A stretch of DNA of 64,000 nt from Corinectria fuckeliana (taxonomy: Eukaryota > Ascomycota > Sordariomycetes > Hypocreales > Nectriaceae), in contig WPDH01000220.1 in the NCBI GenBank assembly GCA_019137255.1, forward strand, positions 62,001 through 126,000. Reading direction: 5' to 3'. The notes under the pieces are model-generated. The model searched no databases, was not told the DNA's origin, and was given only the letters and a program-made list of their open reading frames with translations. The position numbers and the translations under genes are program-made. Shown here in pieces: positions 46,737-59,287 of the stretch (positions are counted from its first letter, which is position 1; each line of letters opens with the position of its first letter).

Positions 46737-49700
46737 GGCTGGTGATGTGTTGGTGTTGGTGGTGGGGGATCGAAGTAAGTAAGGAGGTTGTTAGAGAGGG
46801 TATCCCAGAGAGCGGCTTTTTGGACGGATAATCAACTATTCAAGAAGCCAAACACTCCAGCAATACGGGGTATCCAAGAAGCAACAGATCAGAAAGGAGC
46901 AACAGGGGTATCTGCGCCAGAGTAATATATGTCGTCGATCTCGTGGTAGGCGGGAAAGTATATGAATGGTGGGTTGACACGACTCAGAGATGGCTGTTTG
47001 GTTCAAAAGCACAATTGTGCCTGAATTAGGTGAACAAATAACTGGTCAGGTTGTTCGTTGGCTCATACAGCCAATCAGCAGACTCTGTCGTGGAAAGGGA
47101 GTTGTGATATCTTGAGTTTTGTCGCGGAATGTGCGTAAGCAAGCTCCCGGGTCTTATTACACTCGTTGACGGGGGTGGTGTTTTCCGGGACGTTGCGCCC
47201 GCTTGACAACACATCCGGGAGTGTGATTAAGGCTGCCAACTCGTCTAGCGCAGGTACGGTGAGAAAGGCCGAAGAGTGTTTCTGCCAGCAAGGGGGCATC
47301 GGCCGAGGGTTTGAGTAAAGGTAGCGAGGGATCGTCGTGTTCCTTTGTTACTTTTTGCTGGGAGGGCATGAGGGAAGAATGAATGAATGAATGAGTGACA
47401 AGGGAATCCTGGGGGCGCCCAGCTTAAGTCGATGCGACGCAACGCGGCCAGGTCAAAGGGTTCGTTCTTGAGTCAGTGCCAAGCAGGCGGTTCGGAGTTA
47501 AGAGAGAGAAAAGAGAATGTAGTTTGTTCGCTAAGTGTGGAATCTTCTCTTTTGCGTCTGCGTTTCCGTAGTATATCACGTATCACGGTATCACCACGAC
47601 AAAGACATACTCCTCTGGGCGACCAAGCGCGGGAAGGGGACTTGGCAGGGGTTGGGGCAGCGGCACAGAGATTGAAGACCGGGGGGGGGTCGGGATTTAG
47701 GAGGCCTTGGGAAGTTGGGATGAGCCCGGATAACTAATAGCTTAGGCATCTGGGTTTTGGTCCTGTCTTGGTAGGTAGGTAACTGTGGCTGATAAGGATG
47801 GCCATGTCTGAGACTAATAAGAACCCCCCGGACCGGCGTTGGCACTGATAAGAAGTTGCAAAGGCGCGTCCTGCTTGTCGACGGCGGCCCAATGAAGAAC
47901 GCGGGATCAAGGGAATTTATGTTTGTTGGTACCGAGATATGTACAGAACCTTTGCTTCAGAGGCAGGTAGCAGCATCTTTTTGCTTTGCGTGCAACAAGA
48001 ACAGTGATCAGTTACACCCGTTCGTTGGAAGTGGTATCCATGGCCGTCCGTGGAACAATCTTTTTTTGCTTTTTTTTTCTCGGGCTCGTCGTCGGAGAGT
48101 AATGGAGAGGAGTATGTAATAGCGATGATCGATCGAAGTAGTCTCGAGTAGCCCTAACTAGACCGTGGGTCGTGGTGAACCGTGGATATGGATACGCATG
48201 ATCCTCTGGGGAAGCATGCGGTTTGTCATGGGGCTCACAAATCTCCAGGGGAAGCAAGCAAGGGTCCGAGCCTCAAACCCCTGTTCCTCTCTCTCGTCTT
48301 CTTTTTTTTATTAGTCTCCGACCTCTCCCCTTCTTCTCTACGTGTCTACAAAGACGACTTCCTCTCACCCGCGCCGCGATTGCTCTTTGTTGGGGGCTTC
48401 TCTTATCTCTACCATCTCCTGTGACATCCTTACCAGCCGAGGAACCTTACAACCAGGGGATTGTTGCCCACCCCCGGTCGATGGCGTTCTTCACAAGGGA
48501 AGTCGCCGATGACCGAGTCTTTTAGTTGCATTCGCTAGTTTCTTCCTGTGCCCTAATTACTTACTAAGGGTCGTCCTGTGGGCTGCCACTGTCTGTCTGT
48601 CTGTCTTGTCTGTCATGTCCATCGAAGACGCCTCGGCGACAAGTCTGCGCCACGCCACGAGGCTTTTTGCGCCGCCGGTGGCTAGCTATCTTCATGCCAG
48701 GGGCAGCAGATGCAAGACCGGACATTATCATACAAATCCGGACAATTCCCGGCGGTTCAGTGGCTTACTTCGTACAGTCAGACGGACTGCGGCGACACAT
48801 GTGCGATATGATGAACGGAGAGTGCACCGAGAGAGACCAGCAATATCACGACACCGCAAGGAGGGTCGAGATGCGAGTTGTTGGTGTTGCGCTTTGGCCG
48901 CCTACAAGAGTACCGGCGTACCTATGTACAGTAGGTTGGTTGTTCATGGATCGAATGTACAGAGATGAGGCAATTAGTCCACCCAGCCAGCCCACAACTA
49001 TGGCCCCCCCCAATGCCTGACAGTATGCACATCCCCATCTCCCCGTCTTCGTCTTCATCCCATCCCACATCCCATCCCACCCCGTCCCGTCCCGTCTGCT
49101 TTGACCCCCGCTAGCTACAAGCCCTCCGTTGCAGCCAATCCCCGGCTCTCGGCTCGCTCGTTGGCTCTCCCCTACCCATGCCATGAATGCCTCTGCCACG
49201 CGGACGGGAGCCTCCCGTCGCGGTGGGTATCTAATATCCGTATGTGCTCTTGATTAATATATCCACGCGGTCTCTATCACCGTGAATGTACGGATGTACG
49301 GATCCAGCCAACGCTACCAGTACCAGAGAACGAATGCCATGTGCCAAACCGATCGATATCCGCAATTGGGTCTCGTCAACACCCAACCAGCATCCATCGT
49401 CAAACCCCATCGCCAGAGCAAAGAAGAGAGTCTCTTCTTACTCCCTTCAAGCGTCTCACATTAGCAGTAGCTTCCCTCCATCTGCCGTTCTATTTCTCGG
49501 ACCATTCCCCTCCGCTTTGCTCCGTTGTGCCCCTTTCAGGTCCCTCGCCGTGACCGTTCAATCCACGTCACCATGGATATTCCGCCAATCGGTGATTAAG
49601 CCAGAACCCCAGCCAAGGGGCTTTCGCGGTTGTAAAGCAGCAAACCACCTCCGCTCACTTACCACTGTCTGATGATACGGTCGGGTATAGCGACTCCCAA

Positions 49701-49761
49701 AACGGGGTCACGGATGGGTCGGCGATGGAGTCGGCGACGGAGAAGTAGAAGAGCATCTAGG
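46737..49761. other. Long intergenic region, divergent between DUF8004-like and GH43 genes
   Basis: About 3 kb without a recognisable gene. Holds a TCTG microsatellite (48591-48620), T-tracts (48060-48080, 48300-48312) and CATCC/CGTCC pentamer repeats (49055-49100). Confidence 0.5.
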
Positions 49762-49769
49762 TATATAAG
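49762..49769 (+). promoter_or_regulatory. TATA box of GH43 gene
   Basis: TATATAAG lies 127 bases before the ATG at 49896, compatible with an inducible secreted-enzyme promoter. Confidence 0.45.
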
Positions 49770-49895
49770 GCGTGCCCAAGACGGCGATGTTTCACGGTCC
49801 GTTTGGCTGCAAGCACTACAGGACTCCGGGAGAGCCCAGCGACAGAGCAAGCACAAAGCACGGCATCTGCATTTGCGTCCACGTCATACACCACG

Positions 49896-51006
49896 ATGAA
49901 GTTCTGGAACTTCCTCAGGGCCTTGTTGCCCATCGCCCTGCTGGCCACGGAGGCGTCCGCGTACGCCGACCCCGGCGCCTGCAGCGGCCAGTGCTGGTCT
50001 CACGACCCCAGCGTCATCCGCCGGACGAGCGATGGCGTCTACTTCCGCTTCGAGACGGGCAGCAAGATCGGCATCTGGAAGGCCTCTGCTCTGACCGGCT
50101 CGTGGGTGTACCAGGGAGCTGCTATCCCTGACGGGAGCATCATCGACTTGACTGGAAACGACGACTTGTGGGTAAGTGATTGATAACCCCGAACGAAGGT
50201 TTAAAATATCGGGGCTCCCGGAGGATTAGCATCGGGATCGACCTCAGGGATCAGATCAGCCTTATCTCAAGCATCAAACCCAACTAACTCTCAATTGCAA
50301 GGCGCCGGATGTCCAACTGGTCGGAAGCCAATACATCCTCTACTACACCGTCTCCTCATTCGGCTCGCAGAACTCGGCCATCGGATATGCCACCTCGTCC
50401 ACCATGGAGTACGGCTCCTGGACGGACCACGGGGCCACGGGCGTCGCGTCCGACTCGTCCAAGACGTACAACGCCATCGACGGCAGCCTCGTCGCCGACC
50501 AGTCCGGCAACTACTACCTCAACTTCGGGTCCTTCTGGGGCGACATCTACCAGGTCAAGATGAACTCGGCCGCCACGCAGTCCTCCGGCACCCCGTACCA
50601 GATCGCCTTCAACAGCACCGGCTCCCAGGCCCTCGAGGGCTCCAGCATCTACTACCGCTCCGGCTACTACTACCTGTTCTTCAGCTCCGGCACCTGCTGC
50701 GGCTACGACACGTCGCTGCCCGCCCAGGGCGAGGAGTACAAGATCTTCGTGTGCCGGTCCACCAGCGTCAGCGGGCCCTTCGTCGACAAGGCCGGCAAGA
50801 GCTGCACCTCGGCCAACGGCGGCACCCTCGTCCTAGCGAGCCACGGCAACGTCTACGGGCCCGGCGGCCAGGGCGTATTCGCCGATCCTACCCACGGCAC
50901 CGTGCTGTACTACCACTACGCTGACAAGACGATTGGCCTGGGAGACGGCGACTACCAGTTTGGCTGGAACACCGTCACCTGGAGCAGTGGCTGGCCCAGC
51001 GTGTAA
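49896..51006 (+). CDS. Secreted GH43 endo-1,5-alpha-L-arabinanase
   Basis: Plant cell-wall enzyme that cleaves arabinan side chains of pectin. Exons 49896-50171 and 50302-51006 give 326 residues. A signal peptide is evident (residues 1-22, MKFWNFLRALLPIALLATEA then SA). GH43 catalytic triad: Asp37 in SHDPSVIRR (base), Asp152 in YNAIDGSLV (pKa modulator) and Glu204 in ALEGSSIYY (acid). The five-bladed propeller length is typical, and no carbohydrate-binding module is present. Blades end with FGWNTVTWSSGWPSV. The intron joins DDLW-APDVQLVG. Its acceptor is AAG (TTGCAAG), preceded by a CTAAC branch. Other GH43 activities (for example xylosidase) are possible, but the overall match is to endo-arabinanases. 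Confidence 0.9.
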
Positions 51007-51652
51007 GCGGAGGGCCGTCAATCTCCGGATACAGACCTGCCATGCGCTGTATCGTGGCTTGACGGGAAATCCCCTGCAGGGGCCTATTTACATCTTCATT
51101 GTACATACTTTGGACCACAATTGGTACGCATATGATGCACGTACTGTGAAATACACGTCGCTGAAATATTACACGTCGCAAAGTCGCATATTTCGCCCAG
51201 CCAAATTTCCATCCCACCCTGGCACATACATAATACATTCATTGTTTTGGGCACCAGTCTCAATACATGGCTAGCAATAGTGAGACATGGCACAATATGA
51301 TAAGCAGATTTGATGGAAGCGTTGTATTATACGTGTCCAATGCTAATAACAAAGCTTAGTATGGTGATAAACCCATTACGCCAAAAGAATATGTACATAT
51401 AGCCCCAATTATCAGGACCGTTTCGTTTGAGTGCATGATGCTACACTCGCGTTTCGTCATATCCATCCATGGGGTATCTCCCAGTCGTTTCCCGTAACGC
51501 ATTGCCAGGACGAAAAAGAAAAAAAGAAAGCAATAAATGTAATTGCCAAAACTGATCAATTTCGGAGCAAGATCATGACGTTCCCCCACGTCGCTAAAGG
51601 TTTTGGCGATTTGACGTCGCATCGGTTCGTTGCTTATCGTGTCGCCCAGCCT
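51007..51652. other. Intergenic between convergent GH43 and MARVEL genes
   Basis: About 650 AT-rich bases. No feature seen. Confidence 0.5.
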
Positions 51653-52168
51653 TTAAGCGAACTGATGGCCAGGCTTGGTGTCGGCATGCGCGCTGGGGCC
51701 GCGACCTCGCATGAAAGTGAGGCCCTCCATTACCGTTAGGCCGGTGAAGATGGCCCAGATAAAGTAGCCGAACGCAACGGCGGCCTGGACGCTATGGCAG
51801 AAGCCGCTACCGTGGCAATTGGGGACGCCAATGTGGGCGGCAACGGCGGTGGCACCAGCGAACCAGAATATGGTGGTGATGAGGAGCAGGCCGAATGCGA
51901 CCATGGAGTGGTAGGCGCGCGTGAAGAAGAGAGGCGTCAAGGCGAGATATAGGAGGATGAGGATCGACCAGACGGCGCAGAAGAGTAGGAAGCTGTAGGA
52001 CGAGGGAGTGTCGGAAGTTGCACTGACAACTGTAAAGGAAGAAAGTTAGCTTGGGTCGCCGGAAAAGTAGCAAATAAAAAGGAACATACCATATCCTGTG
52101 AGGCCGAGCTCGATAATGAGCAGCACTGCCAGGACGGCGTGGATGATGGTGATGATACCCAAGGCCAT
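51653..52168 (-). CDS. MARVEL-domain four-helix membrane protein
   Basis: Exons 52168-52090 and 52029-51653 encode 151 residues joined as LTGY-VVSATSD. Four hydrophobic helices: IITIIHAVLAVLLIIELGLT, YSFLLFCAVWSILILLYLAL, MVAFGLLLITTIFWFAGATA and QAAVAFGYFIWAIFTGLTVM. A small loop HIGVPNCHGSGFCHSV sits before the last helix, and Cys in this position is common in fungal MARVEL proteins. The tail is a short polar GRGPSAHADTKPGHQFA. Related fungal proteins (Nce102-like and others) sit in plasma membrane domains. The exact role here is unknown. Confidence 0.8.
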
Positions 52169-53898
52169 GATAGCGGTTGAAGCGTGGGCCTGAGAACCTT
52201 GGTTTGGTTGTACAGCGACGATGAGAGCTACACCGGGTAGACAAGAGATTGCACGATAGAGAGAGATGGAGAGAGCTGGAGAGAGCTGGAGAAATATGGT
52301 CCAGATGCGACGGACTACGGAGTATTCGAGATGGAAAGACAAGAGAACCAAGAGATGGCAGCGAGAGAGACGAGGGAGGGTTGGGTAGCATTTAAGCAGA
52401 CCCGACGCCCTAGCCAGTCCATGACGACTATGCCTAGTAATGACACAGAGGCTGCGACTACGAATCAACCCGGGACAGTGTGGGCGAGTGATTGAATGCG
52501 ACAGCAACATGAACAGAACAAGCGCAAAGCCGGTCGGAATGGGAACAACCCGGGTCAGGTGCGCGGCCTGCCTTGCACAGTTCGCCGTGCGCAGCCCGCA
52601 CTAACACGTCAGGACAAGGAAGGCCAAGCAAGACCCGAGAACAACATCGAAATCGTCATTCCCAACTGGTCAGGGTGTTGTGGCGATCGTCTTGATGGAG
52701 GGTGGGAGGAGGAAGCCAGAAGCCCCGAAGCTGGTTTAGGCTTGGTGGGTGATTAAAGCCAGTAGTGATTCGATGACGAGGGAAACAAGAGGAGGGTGGG
52801 CCGTAATTACCATGTACATATGTAGGTTCTTTTCCCTTGCCTTGCCTTCCCTTCCCTTGCCTTGCCCCTTGGGTCGTACTCGTGCTAACGGCGAATCTGG
52901 GGCATGCGATTTTTCTCGGATGGGACGGCTCTGGCACAAGAACAAGGGAACAAGGGCGCGGTGTTGCGTATGGAATGACAGCCAAAGAGCGGGCGGGATT
53001 TTTGCATTGTAGCGCCTCGAAAATGACGTTGGCAGCGGGCGATGAGGTCATTACGCTGCTGGGCGTGGCTTGGAGTGGCTTCGCATTCCCTGGCGCTTGG
53101 GCGCTCTCAGTGAACAAGCTCCACTGTTTCAGAGGGAAGTGCCGGGGGGGCCTTGTATCACTATTGTTCAGTACCGTCCAATGCTTCGTTCACTGAGAGG
53201 CCTGGCTGTGAAGCGCTGTGGCTCTGGGCGCTTAGACAGGTAGCTATTCTATTCACTTGCAAACGAGCCCATGTGGAGGTTTCCATTAATGGTTGAACAA
53301 CTGGATCTGTCCGTGTCCGTGCCCTGACCCAACATCGGGCAGTCCCGTAACTTGCCTCCCTCCTTCTATGATCATGATGCATCATCGATACCTGAGGCTG
53401 TTCCACTTTTCCGTCTTAGCTTCCCTTCCTACTTACATAGAGGTCTCCTCCAAGTTCTTGTCAAGATACGAACACGAGACTACCTTATCCAACTTGTGCT
53501 CCTCGTCAATTCTGGCCTCTTGCGACCATTAAGTTTCGACTGACGACGACTTGCACGTGCTGACGACCCTTCCTTAAGCACAGCCTTAGCTCGATAGCTG
53601 AAAATGCGCCGACGTTGTGTACGATCCCAATCCCCAAGCCACCAATGACACGCACACTCCTCCCGTGGCGTCGGCATTGTCAACCCTGTCGCCCGTTCGC
53701 GTCTATACCGGCACTGCTGTCTGACTACCTAGCCTAGTGCTGGGCTGCCTCGTTCTTGGTGCCGGTACCCACGTGACGTCCCTGTCTCTTTGCGACAGGC
53801 TAAGACTCGATTACTCACCAGCAACAACCTCCGCAGTAGAAACACTCTATCTAGCAAAACCCAGCCGATATAGCCTACATCTTCTACTCTTGCGCGCT
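52169..53898. other. Intergenic, MARVEL promoter and receptor 3' side
   Basis: GA-rich repeats (GAGAGAGCTG units, 52260-52300) lie just upstream of the MARVEL gene. CCTTG/CCTTC pentamers lie at 52830-52870. No gene recognised. Confidence 0.5.
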
Positions 53899-55515
53899 TC
53901 ATATGTGCCTCTTCGCCCGGTCTTCATATTCCACCGTCACTGTCGTCGTCTGAACAATAGCTCGCTCTACGTCTACGCCTTCATTCCCCGGCTTCTGATC
54001 CAACATCTGCACATCGGAGCCCGAGTCTCCAAATTTGGTCATGGACTCCTGCCGTCGCAAGTGCCTGGAAATAACTCGCTCTGGCCTCTCTGCACCCTTT
54101 CCGATAGCCGTTTCCGTCGGCACCGCCTGTCCAATCGTCCCAAGATCGAATTCGACGCCCCCATTAACTGTCATTCCAAACTTATCCACCCTCTTTCGTT
54201 GCACGACGCTTCCAATCGTCTTGAACGGGTGCCTGCAGCCTCTTGCTGTGCCGCTGAGGTGGTATCCTGCCGATGACCCTCGCTCACCGATGAGGCGCGG
54301 CGCCACGTGGATGAAGAAACGCCGAAGGGTCGTCAACGACGCACAAATGACGAGTAGGTTTGACTCGACGAAGCTGGTGCAATCGGTATTAATTACAAGT
54401 TCTTCACGGAACTGGCGGAGAGGAGACAACTTACACCCATATGACCGCACTGGAAATGACCCAAGTAACGTCGCCGTGATGTAGGATAGGCAACAGAAGG
54501 ACCATCCGGACGATAGACGTCACAAGTGTCCTACGACGAAAAACGGAACTATCAGCATGGTCGGGGTACGTCGAGCCAGTTGTAAGTAGTGCTTACGCTG
54601 AGCCGATGGTGAAGAGCAGAATGAGGCCTGCCTTCTGCCGTGGTGGCATCTGCAGTCGCACAATCATGGGTATCGGCAGTACCAGTAGTACCAAATCCGA
54701 GAGAATCCCCAGCGCCGCCGTGGCAATGTAGACGGCTGATCGATTGATACAACTACCCTCTGTCATCTCGGCAGTCCAGTGCTTCTTCAACGGACGGCAT
54801 CCAAAGATGACGGCGAAGAAGATGGCTACGTTGTATCCGACAACGATGAAGAAGGCGCCGTATACAGACCATTTCCACCACTTTTGCGGCGACAGCTTGT
54901 TGTAGAAAAGCACCAATGAGATCTTGGCGAAGCCTGTTTCGATAGCATACAAGATTGGTGTCAAGACCATGAACTATACGCCGTTAGCCGACGAGACACA
55001 ACTTCGCGCTTTGTTGGCCAACGATTACTTGATAGACTTACTTTGCTACCATAGTTGTAGTCTTTCAGTGACATCTCCCACACGTGCACACCCATCAAAG
55101 CCTTGGCAAAGGATCCTATCGCAGGTTAGCATATGTCTAAAGGGAAGACCCCAGCTTGTCGGAACTCGGCAGTCTCATCGTCAGAGTCACTTACGAATCA
55201 AGGCACCTTGGACCGTCACGGAAAACATCCACCCTACGGTCAGACAAACTTTAACACTAAGTCAGCTCATCATCGTGCTACAGATCGAGTCGTCGGGGCT
55301 TTCGACATACCTGCCTCGCCATCCACCCTGCACAGCACCCACAACTTTACATATAGGAACTGAGCAAAGAACAGCAAGGCCATGAGGAGACCGACTCCGC
55401 ATAAGATATAGGCTTCGAGTTCGAGTCGTCGTTTTGGGTGGTCAAAGTCGACTTTGTACCCGTCTGGAGGTGTCATGAAGACGGTAACGCCGTCGACGAC
55501 TGGAAATGTATGCAT
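53899..55515 (-). CDS. PTH11-like integral membrane protein (fungal rhodopsin domain)
   Basis: Six exons fit: 55515-55311, 55233-55195, 55115-55042, 54973-54597, 54530-54435 and 54373-53899, total 421 residues, all phases consistent. Seven hydrophobic helices are expected. Visible ones include LCGVGLLMALLFFAQFLYV, VYGAFFIVVGYNVAIFFAV, AVYIATAALGILSDLVLLVL and AGLILLFTIGSA. Conserved family blocks: MGVHVWEMSLKDYN, TGFAKISLVLFYNKLSP, VIFGCRPLKKHW, VTSIVRMVLLLPI and FVESNLLVICASLTTLRRFF-type text before a long cytosolic tail of about 125 residues. No CFEM domain precedes the helices. In Magnaporthe, Pth11 senses surface cues, but most family members have no known ligand. Exon 2 is only 39 bases, so its boundaries are the least certain. 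Confidence 0.82.
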
Positions 55516-57246
55516 GATCTTCCCCGGTGTTTCTTGCGGTTGGCGATGACGGTAGCGTCAAAACGTTCAACCTGCTTTCGGTGAGGAGGTTCAGCAAATT
55601 CTTGAAAAATCTTCAAATCGGTTTCGAGTATTAAGGAGCCGGCGGCCTCTATATCGCTCAGTCTAGCAATGATCGAGTTGAACGAGGGAAGTCCCTTGTC
55701 GCTAGGACGATGTTGTCGGCAGACGCCAGAATGACTTGTTTTGCACCAGGAGAAACTCGGTAAGATAAGAAGATGAGAACTAAAAGGTCAGGAAGGCACC
55801 CAATATTAAATAATACATGCAGTTCAACGTACAGTCCAACCTGGAAACCCGGAGAAGAAAAGGATCGTTGCAACTCGACGCCCAGCCATGCCACTCGAGG
55901 CTGCAACGACATACATACATAAATTAATAAACCCGCGCATGCGATAACGCTTCTCTGATCCACGATACGGTGGTCCCAGAAGCACCAAAACGCCATAAGC
56001 GGTAGAAAAGCAAGGTGTTCTTTTTTTACTCCTGCAACCTATGTCTGGGCCTTTATTTCTTTGCGACAGTCCCCCGGTCGCTGCGCCGGGTTCATGGTGC
56101 TTCGGTGCAAGCCGCTGGCAGGATCACCTAATTAGGGACTGTGGCCCGGTCAGCCGCTTGTCAGAGAGATGCGACGATGAGTCCCGGAGCATGGGTATCG
56201 TCCGGACGCTTCGTTCTGGACGGCATCTCCAGTGCAGGCTGATGAAGAAGCGTTTCACTTCGATTACCGGGCTGATCAGCCGCAAGGATGCCCACGTCAA
56301 AAGATCTGGCTGGGGTTAGGGATCATGCCGGGTTTACGGATGTGTGTCCTAGGCGTAACTTGAAGTCGAGATGGAGAAGGTTGCTTTCTCGGTGATTCTG
56401 AGAAACTCGAAATTTCATGAAATGGTCTTTGACGATGGCTCTGCTTTCAGCCTACACGTCTAAGAAGCCTCATCAACATTGGTGTTCACGGTTCGGGTTT
56501 TTATCCTATGTTCCCGTCGGTTAACTCCGCAGCTGGCAGATGTGTCTTCTAAACCTATCCTCTACTTACTTCTTCCTGTCAACCGGAGAAAGCGAGAGAG
56601 CATGCAAGCAGAATTCTTCAGCAAGCACAGGGATCAGATCCGCAAAATATCACACCAGGGGCCCGGCCAACAACACATGCATCCGCAGAAGTGGGGCCGT
56701 ACGCCGGGAGATCTCCGATTCTTGATTCCTTTTGGGCCTGTTTTTTTTCCCGCGCTTGCGCAGCCCCGATCTGAGATGTGATGTGATACGTGGCAAAGGC
56801 AATCCCGCGTCCTGTCTTACAGCGTGTTTGAGCCGTTGCAGCTTGACTTCCCCGCGATTCAGGAGACATTGCCGTGTTTCTTGGTGAACGACATCTTGGG
56901 CTGGCAATGCGGGCCAGGTGCCGGGGCAAGGGTGTGCGGAGCTCTTGAATGGGTCGCCGGTTTTGGACTTGTTGGCTTGGTCGCGTTTGAAGCGGAGATG
57001 GTCGAGATGGACACAATGAGCTGTGGTGGAGGGAGAAATATTAAGGGGAAAGGAAGACCCCGATAAGGCCAGGATCACGACGCAAAGACCGACGGCATCT
57101 TCGAGGTTGTTGTTGCTCGCAACAGATCTATTCTAGGTATTCGTCTCTCGTCATTACATATCAACAGGTTGGTCCCGGGTCTGTCCCGTCCCATTGTCGT
57201 CCCCAGCTCACTTCAACCCAGCTCCTTCATTCAGCTTCGCATTTGC
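55516..57246. other. Intergenic between receptor-like gene and GDPD gene
   Basis: An open minus frame at 55996-55658 (112 residues, hydrophobic in part) has no family features. Nothing else seen. Confidence 0.45.
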
Positions 57247-57736
57247 TCAGATCTTAATATTGAAGCAATTGGCGTAATATGTCGCCGTGGCACTCCAATC
57301 GGAGAAGAGGCCGATGATGCCAATCTGGCGCCACAGCACGTCCACCAGCTTGTACATGTCGCCGTCGTTGTCAACCACGCTGGCGATGGAGCTATAGTAG
57401 TAGTCCCCGTTGGCACCATTGGCCAGAGGGCCTGATCGTTCCAGGCTCCACGAGATGATGTCGAGCCCCAGCTTCCGCGCCTTGATGGCGTACGCGCTGG
57501 GCACAATCTCGCCGTCCTTGGCCGTCACCAGGTAGTTCAGCGGCGGCGCGACGATGGGCACGCCATCGTTGGCGTACCGCGTCAGGTTCTGGACGGCCGT
57601 CACGAAGGTCTCGGCTGTGTCGCCGGACTCGTCCAGGAACACGGCCTGCTTGGCGAATTTGGGCTCATGCTTCAGCCAGTACAGGATGTCGTCGTACAAG
57701 AAGCTCTGCAGCCACACGCGCGATGGCTTGATGCCC

Positions 57737-57772
<36 letters not shown>

Positions 57773-58509
57773 TGCGCCTGCGTGTAGTCGCCCTCGAACG
57801 GCATCTCGACCTCGGGCGTCTTGAGCTCCGGCGTGAACTTGAGACCCAGCCCGTCCACCAGCGCAATGTGCTCCTTGTGGGAGAGCACTGTCCCGCAGGT
57901 TGCGTACAGGTCCGTCCGCCACTTGGGCGTGCCGTCGAGGAAGTCCTCGGGCGTCGTGGCGCTGGCGTTGAAGCCATCCATCTTGGCACACAGGCTCTTG
58001 AACTCCTTGAGCGTGATGTCGCTGGTGCAGCACTTGGCCGACGCATCTTGGCCGCCAGAGGCCGCCGCGAAGGGCGTGGTGCACTTGGCGTTGAGCTCCG
58101 GAATGTTGACGATGTTGGTCGTCGTGTGCAGGTCGCACTGGCTGTGGCGACACACCAGCTCGCGGTCCTTGGTGAAGGCGACGTCGCACTCGAGGATACC
58201 GGCGCCCATCCGTGCACCGGCGAGGGCGGACTCGCGCGAGTGCTCGGGGAACTGCAGAGGGGCGCCGCCGCGGTGGCCGATGGACCATTCGGACCGCTTC
58301 ATCTTCTTGTTAGAGCACGACTGCAGCTTGCGCTTCAGCGGGCCGTCCTCCATGTCGTTGACGAGGTAGTAGGGCCGCGGGCCCAGCTCGATCTGCGTGA
58401 TGGGCGGGAACTGGACCTGGCTCTTGGAGGAGGAGGAAGAGTAAGGTGCGGCGACAACGACGGGGGTCACGACGGCGAGGCCGGCCACGAGGGAGGCAGT
58501 GAAGCGCAT
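57247..58509 (-). CDS. Secreted glycerophosphodiester phosphodiesterase-family protein
   Basis: Single exon, 420 residues. A signal peptide is clear (MRFTASLVAGLAVVTPVVV then AAP). GDPD catalytic features: His79-Arg80 in SIGHRGGAPLQFPEHS, Glu107 and Asp109 in GILECDVAFTKD, and His122 in VCRHSQCDLHTTTN. These belong to the metal-dependent TIM-barrel family that hydrolyses glycerophosphodiesters to glycerol-3-phosphate and alcohol. Later blocks are KFTPELKTPEVEMPFEG and RVWLQSFLYDDILYWLKHEP. Multiple cysteines (for example AKCCTSD) fit an extracellular fold. The Cys-rich insert resembles secreted fungal and bacterial GDPD enzymes, and phosphate acquisition is a plausible inferred role. Confidence 0.88.
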
Positions 58510-59287
58510 CCTGGATGGTTCAATTGAAGGCTTAGGCAGGTCAATTGAAGCTTGGCGGGCAAGTGAAGACGGCCAGGGGACAGCCAGGAGGATCCAGAAC
58601 CCAAGGTGAGGCTCGAGGCTGGAGATTGAGACTGAGACTGAGACCGAGGCTGGCAGACACCGAGAGAGAAACACCTCAATCCCACGGGCAACGAAGCTGC
58701 TCTTATGGACGCGCACAGCAATACGCAACGATCCGCAACGATCCGCAACGATAAGCCTGTTTAGGAAGTCCAAGGCCATGACGTTGCGCCGCGAGCTATG
58801 CCCCATCGCGGACGTCTACGCCGGCGCCTTCGGTCTATCGGGCGGGCATAGTTGGCCGGGGTCACCGCCGTGCCCCATCACAAACCCGGTGCCTGGCCCG
58901 CCGGCAGACAAGGTTGCAAGGTTGCAGGATAAGCTTGAGGCTGGCGCTGCTGGGCACGTGTGGGGAAGCTCCCGGCATCGTTGGAGGGGATAATTTTGCT
59001 AGGGTCGTTGCGTGGCGTATCCGTCGGGTGTGATTCGTTCAAGCCCATAGTGATCCCAGCATAGTTCATTCTCCAAGAAGACCGACCGGTCTTTTGGGAT
59101 TGATTGAACAGGGAACATCAATGGAAGAGCTGAGGTGTCATACGGGTTGCTAGCGGACGGTTCATGCACCGAGCAGTGTTGTTGTTCTGCAACTAGGATC
59201 CGCAGCAATCATCCCACATCCATCATCATATTTCCATATTCGACCTGCCATACCTCACTGCCGCGACTCACAGCTCCAACTCGCGAC
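58510..59287. other. Intergenic between GDPD start and chitinase stop
   Basis: Just upstream of the GDPD gene, CCTCGGTCTCAGTC-like short repeats lie at 58615-58650 and ATCCGCAACG repeats at 58730-58750. No gene. Confidence 0.5.

Noticed and set aside
57667..58527. 286-residue frame opposite the GDPD gene
   Set aside because: Shadow frame of a GC-rich gene; no family features.
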